From assembly GCF_019279795.1 (NCBI RefSeq), contig NC_056744.1, forward strand, positions 898,188,836 through 898,252,835: a stretch of 64,000 bases of DNA. The letters are read 5' to 3'. A program made the position numbers and the translations under genes. This DNA comes from Protopterus annectens (taxonomy: Eukaryota; Chordata; Ceratodontiformes; Protopteridae). Shown in pieces: positions 60,141-64,000 of the stretch. How positions within the stretch are numbered: position 1 is the first letter of the stretch; each line of letters opens with the position of its first letter. The notes under the pieces were generated by a model. That model did no database searches, was not told the DNA's origin, and was given only the letters and a program-made list of their open reading frames with translations.

Positions 60141-60637
60141 ATATCCAGGAAATTACAATTTCAGTATCCCAGCTAAAAAAATAATTTTGCTTAGTCACAC
60201 CAATTTTGTTCACCCAGTATTTCTAATACAGCTGTCTGCAGGGAAGTTTTAAAGTCTGTCAACTCATTGTACTCCCAAAAAATATTTTCTCATGTACCTC
60301 TCTATTCCACATCACACCTCCAGCATTTACAGTCTACCTGAGGAAAAATTCATTAGTCTACTCGGGGTTTAAAAATATCTATGCAAATACTTCGGCAAAG
60401 ATCCTAAATCTTATGGACTTTGCATATTTTGGAGACATGCATATATATCCTCACACTGTTTCTTTGTGAATTGCTTATCCAGTCTCTCTTTCTAACCTCC
60501 TCTGATTTTTATAGTTGTCATGAAATATTTTGTATGCCCTACTAATTATCCTTCTTTTTTTTTCCTCTGTTTGCTTAGTTCTTTGAATACTTTATATGCT
60601 GTTTTATGAATATAATAATTTGTATGGTTATTTATTC

Positions 60638-60702
60638 TCCTTAAGGATCTACATCCAAAATCCCAGTCTCTCCTTAGGATCTGCATCCAAAATCCCAGTC
60701 TC
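60638..60702. repeat. 33-bp tandem duplication
   Basis: The unit TCCTTAAGGATCTACATCCA and what follows occurs at 60638-60670 and, with two changes, at 60671-60702, inside the antisense LINE. Confidence 0.85.
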
Positions 60703-60984
60703 CTTATTTCTTGAGCTTCCCTACTGTTTCATCATCAACCCTTTCCATGTTGAATTAGAGAGTTCTGCTTGTGCTATGTATAGGAATCTTAACTGTGTAG
60801 CTCTGAAATGCCCCTTCATATCGGATAATCCAAACCACCTTTTTCTGTTGGAAGGATCAACTTGACTCTTGCACTCTTCCTCTACGAGATGTAATCCTTC
60901 AGCTCTGTGTTAATTGCTATCCACAACTTAACTGTACTTTAACTTACTAATTTACTTAGCTAATTAAATTAATTTACTTAACTG

Positions 60985-61735
60985 TAAGATGGCGGTGCCT
61001 GTTATAGCAGCAGCCTCTCCGGCTTGCAATGTACTTTTGTGTGTTGTGTTGATTTTTTTTTTTTCCCGTAGGTTGTGTTGTGGTGTCCTTGGTGGTGTCC
61101 TGTTCAGTTTGTGATGTTGGACTGAATGCAACAAAAAAAGTTTTGGGCCTCAGTGGGGAAGTTGTGCAAGTGCATGGTGTGGAGGATGGAAAGTGGTGAT
61201 GACTTGGCAGCCAGGTTTGATTTAGGGGACTGGATTTGTTCTGAGAGATCCAGGTTTAATTGTGGGCTGCTAATGGGGTCTGCATTGGAGTGATGACTGT
61301 GGTGGTGTGGATGGTTGGTCTGGAGGGTCGCTGTGCTGGCTGTGGACATTCAGGCCTTCTGGTGGTGGTTGCTCTGGACACAGTGGCAGATGCATGATTT
61401 TTGTCTGCCAGCCTTCTGCTTGCATTGTACGTGGATCTGTGTTGCTGATGGGGACCAGATTGGACTAGGGATATGCTAGCGTTGAAGAGGGAGCTGAGTG
61501 GACTGTCAGAGATCGCTGTTGATGGAGCTGTTTGCTTTCTGTGCTTTCACATTTAATTGTGCCATTGTTTGTGTGTGTGTTTTTTTGTTTGTTTTTTTCT
61601 GATTTGTGTATGTGCTTGGAGAAATGGAATTTCGTTCAGCTGTTGTGTATGGTCTGAATGACTAGTTACTTTTGAACTTTTCTCTGGTTGATAAAAACTT
61701 TTGACTTGTGTATAAAACTAAAGGGTCTAAAAACA
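60985..61735 (+). mobile_element. Non-autonomous retroelement inserted in the LINE
   Basis: It starts AAGATGGCGGTGCC, a common LINE 5' end type. It has a GT-rich body without a long frame and ends near ATGGAATTTCGTTCAGCTG and GGTCTGAATGAC, which resembles the AATTTCGTT-type 3' end of several vertebrate LINEs and their SINEs. Target duplications are not clear. Probably an internally deleted LINE or a LINE-tailed SINE. Confidence 0.5.
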
Positions 61736-62209
61736 TTCTCATGGCTTCTGTCTTGCTATCCATATCGATATATGTAACACAGTTTCCAATTTCTCAGCTT
61801 TTTCATTTTTTTTTTTGTCTTCCCACATATCCTTAGCTGCCTTAAATTAGTTCTTTTTAACCCATACAAGAACTTCATTTTACAGTGTCCCCTTAAATAT
61901 GGGTATTGCTGAACCAATCTGTGTATGGGTACATAGTTTATAGCTATTACCTGTGTTTTATCTTCATTAATTTTATATCCCAGAAAGACTGGAAACTGTC
62001 CCAGGATGTTACATGAGACCTGAAATGTTCTTTTCTGAAAAATATTATCGGCAAATAAAGCCAACTTTTCTTGATTACCATGCCAATTACACCTGTGAAT
62101 TTGAGTCCCTTATTTTCTTTGCCACTGGTTCTAAATATAAAGCAAATAACAAAGGGGAAAGAGGATACCTTTGCCTGGTTCTTCTGTTCAAACAGAGCTT
62201 GGAGAGGAC

Positions 62210-62237
62210 CCCCCCCCCCCCACACACACACACACTT
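62210..62237. repeat. C-run and CA microsatellite
   Basis: About 12 C followed by seven CA units, inside the antisense LINE. Confidence 0.9.
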
Positions 62238-64000
62238 TAATTTTCACCTCTGATCCTCGTAGAGCCTCCAAACTAATCTTATTGTGCCAGGGAATGCAAA
62301 TGCTTCCATTGTCCTACTCATAAAATTCCATCTTTGTTAAATGCTTAGTCTTCATCAAGACCCACCAACAACAGTGGTGTTTTCTTCTGCTTCCCTGTGA
62401 ATTATCTTTGTTCTATTAATGTTTTCAAATGTTTGTCTCCCCTCTACAAAACCACATCGATCCACATCAATTTTCGCATCACCTTTGCCATTCTTTTAGC
62501 CATAAGCATAGATCTTCATAATCCTGGTTCAGAATTGAAATGGGCCTATATGAAGCTGGATCTGATGGGTCTTTACCATCTTTAGGTATTAAAGCCACCA
62601 CAGCTTTTTTTAGGATGTTGATGCTTCTCCTAAAATACTGTTAAACCAAACCTTCTGGATCTTTAACACTTTCTTCTCTCCTAGCTTCTCAAACTTCCAT
62701 AGGAATACTTTCTATTCTTGGAGGCGTTCTGTAGTTTGGTTATACATCTCAACATTTTTATCTGCTCTTCTCCTATCCTAACTGTTGGTACTTAAGCTCC
62801 ATCTAACTCTAACATTGGCATGCTTTAATTCTTCTGTAAGCATTTCCATTTGTACTTTTTCTAGATTCCACACTTCTCTGCTTTATATAGATTTGCATAA
62901 AATTTCTGAAATTTCTAATACCTCTATAGGATCTCTGGTTAATTTCCTTGTTGTAGGCTCCCCAAGCTTTGCAACAGCCCTGTCTACTTTGTGTTGGCTG
63001 CACCATTATGCTAAATGTTTTTGTGCTCTGAAGTTATCAAAAAAAAAAAAAACCTGTTTTAACAGCAATCTTTCTAAACTCATGCATATTGTTGAGGTAG
63101 TCCTTTATTTTCTCTTTAGCAATTTGCAGTTGCACCTCCTGTTCCGTGAAATTATCCTTATTCTGCAATACATTAACCTCAGTCCTAAATTCTTGTTACT
63201 ACTTAAACCACAACTTTTTCTTTTATTTCCACCATATTTTTATAGTCACTTTCATTTTGTCCCACTTCTTAGCTATATTTTTAGAAGCTGTTTCTAGCTT
63301 TCCTAATAACTTGTGAATGATGTCCACTACCCATTCTTTAAATTCCTCTCCATTTAACAGATAGGTGGGGGAGCACCAGTGTGCCATTTTTTCATTACTC
63401 TAAATGTTTATTTTAGTTGTTGGCATGTGATCTGAAATAGTTATTGGATTCGTATCAAAACTTTCAATTAAATGCACATGTTCCCGGAAGTATAATTTCT
63501 GAATAGCCTAGCCCAGTTTTTGTACCTTGGGGAATGTATAAATTTTCTCTAAGCACCTACTAGTGAATTCACACCTTCCATACCAAATATTTTCATAATT
63601 TCCTTAAAAAACCTGTCCTGTTTTAATTTCCCTGCTAGGCCCTCCAGATTTGCAAATCAAATTCTATCCCCGAGCTATAAGTAATATTCCTTGCTGAAAG
63701 ATGATTTATTTTTCCCAGAATTGTCTTAAACTCCATTGTAGCAGTTTTAGGCTGAATGTACATGCATGCTGCTGTCATCCTCCTCCCTTGCCAGTAGCCT
63801 CCTCCTCTACAAATCTACCATTCTTTTTTTTCCATTTTCTATCGCTATTGGAGCTCCTCTAGCAATTAATAGAAGTACTCCCCTTCTCCTTTGTCCCAGA
63901 TATTCCTGTAATTCTTCTTTTTTATCAAAGTCACATGCCCTGTTTATGTATTGTTTTCAAGCATGTCTTCTGTAGCATAGCTATTTGCACGTTGCATTTT

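Larger units (their letters stand above)
59470..64000 (-). mobile_element. Tx1/L1-like LINE ORF2, runs off the right edge
   Basis: Reading leftward on the - strand: broken endonuclease and linker from about 64000, a transcriptase block RQRYPLSPLLFALYLEPVA at about 62185-62125, a thumb region at about 62000-61760, and a C-terminal end near 59815-59657 (FAKKAITRKWKAKSIPTVLE, then HKKMELWEQYM), which is typical of the Tx1/L1 group. An AATAAA lies near the 3' end (about 59475). Insertions at 60985-61735 and 59840-60124 interrupt it, and stops and frameshifts are many. The + strand frames here are antisense shadows. Confidence 0.8.

Noticed and set aside
62785-63297. 170-codon + strand frame
   Set aside because: Antisense to the Tx1/L1-like ORF2, low complexity, rich in Leu and Phe from T-rich DNA.

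Overview
This is vertebrate genomic DNA with almost no host coding sequence. The only host exon I recognise is the first coding exon of ABCD3 (PMP70) at 53652-53761 on the + strand. Everything left of it reads as intergenic DNA and everything right of it as intron 1. The repeats point to a fish-grade or early-branching vertebrate with a large genome: V-SINE-type tRNA-derived SINEs, CR1 and L2 LINEs, an RTE LINE, a Tx1/L1-like LINE, DIRS-like and Ty3/gypsy fossils, and hAT and other TIR elements. I cannot name the species.

Layout. 1-11516 holds old scattered repeats: a hairpin cluster, SINE pieces, a CR1 tail, a Ty3/gypsy fossil, LINE pieces and a TIR element. 11517-36043 is dominated by a large inverted duplication. 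The outer arms, 13942-17629 and 30963-36043, each carry a CR1, an RTE fragment and a DIRS-like fragment in mirror order. The inner arms, 17630-18572 and 21291-22238, flank a 2.7 kb spacer with a four-unit minisatellite. The right side alone carries 8,724 bp (22239-30962) between its inner and outer arm pieces. That segment holds an RTE, a second CR1 and the start of a DIRS-like fossil. After inversion the right arm also gained a 1.39 kb hAT element with a perfect 8-bp target duplication. A 500-N gap (36044-36543) cuts the right arm inside CR1 ORF2.

36544-47890 is a nest: a DIRS-like fossil was entered by an L2, which was entered by a nearly intact CR1 (38642-43689). That CR1 has an open zinc-motif/esterase ORF1, and its ORF2 carries one frameshift and one stop. 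48137-51180 is a second L2 on the - strand. 51504-52519 holds two related TIR elements facing each other. 53599-53761 is the ABCD3 promoter motif and exon 1. The remainder is intron 1, with hairpin elements, SINEs and a long antisense Tx1/L1-like LINE that runs off the right end and carries its own insertions.

No bacterial genes, CRISPR arrays or operons are present. The ABCD3 product is a peroxisomal half-transporter. The other coding capacity belongs to mobile elements, and only the CR1 ORF1 at 39772-40746 is a long intact frame.
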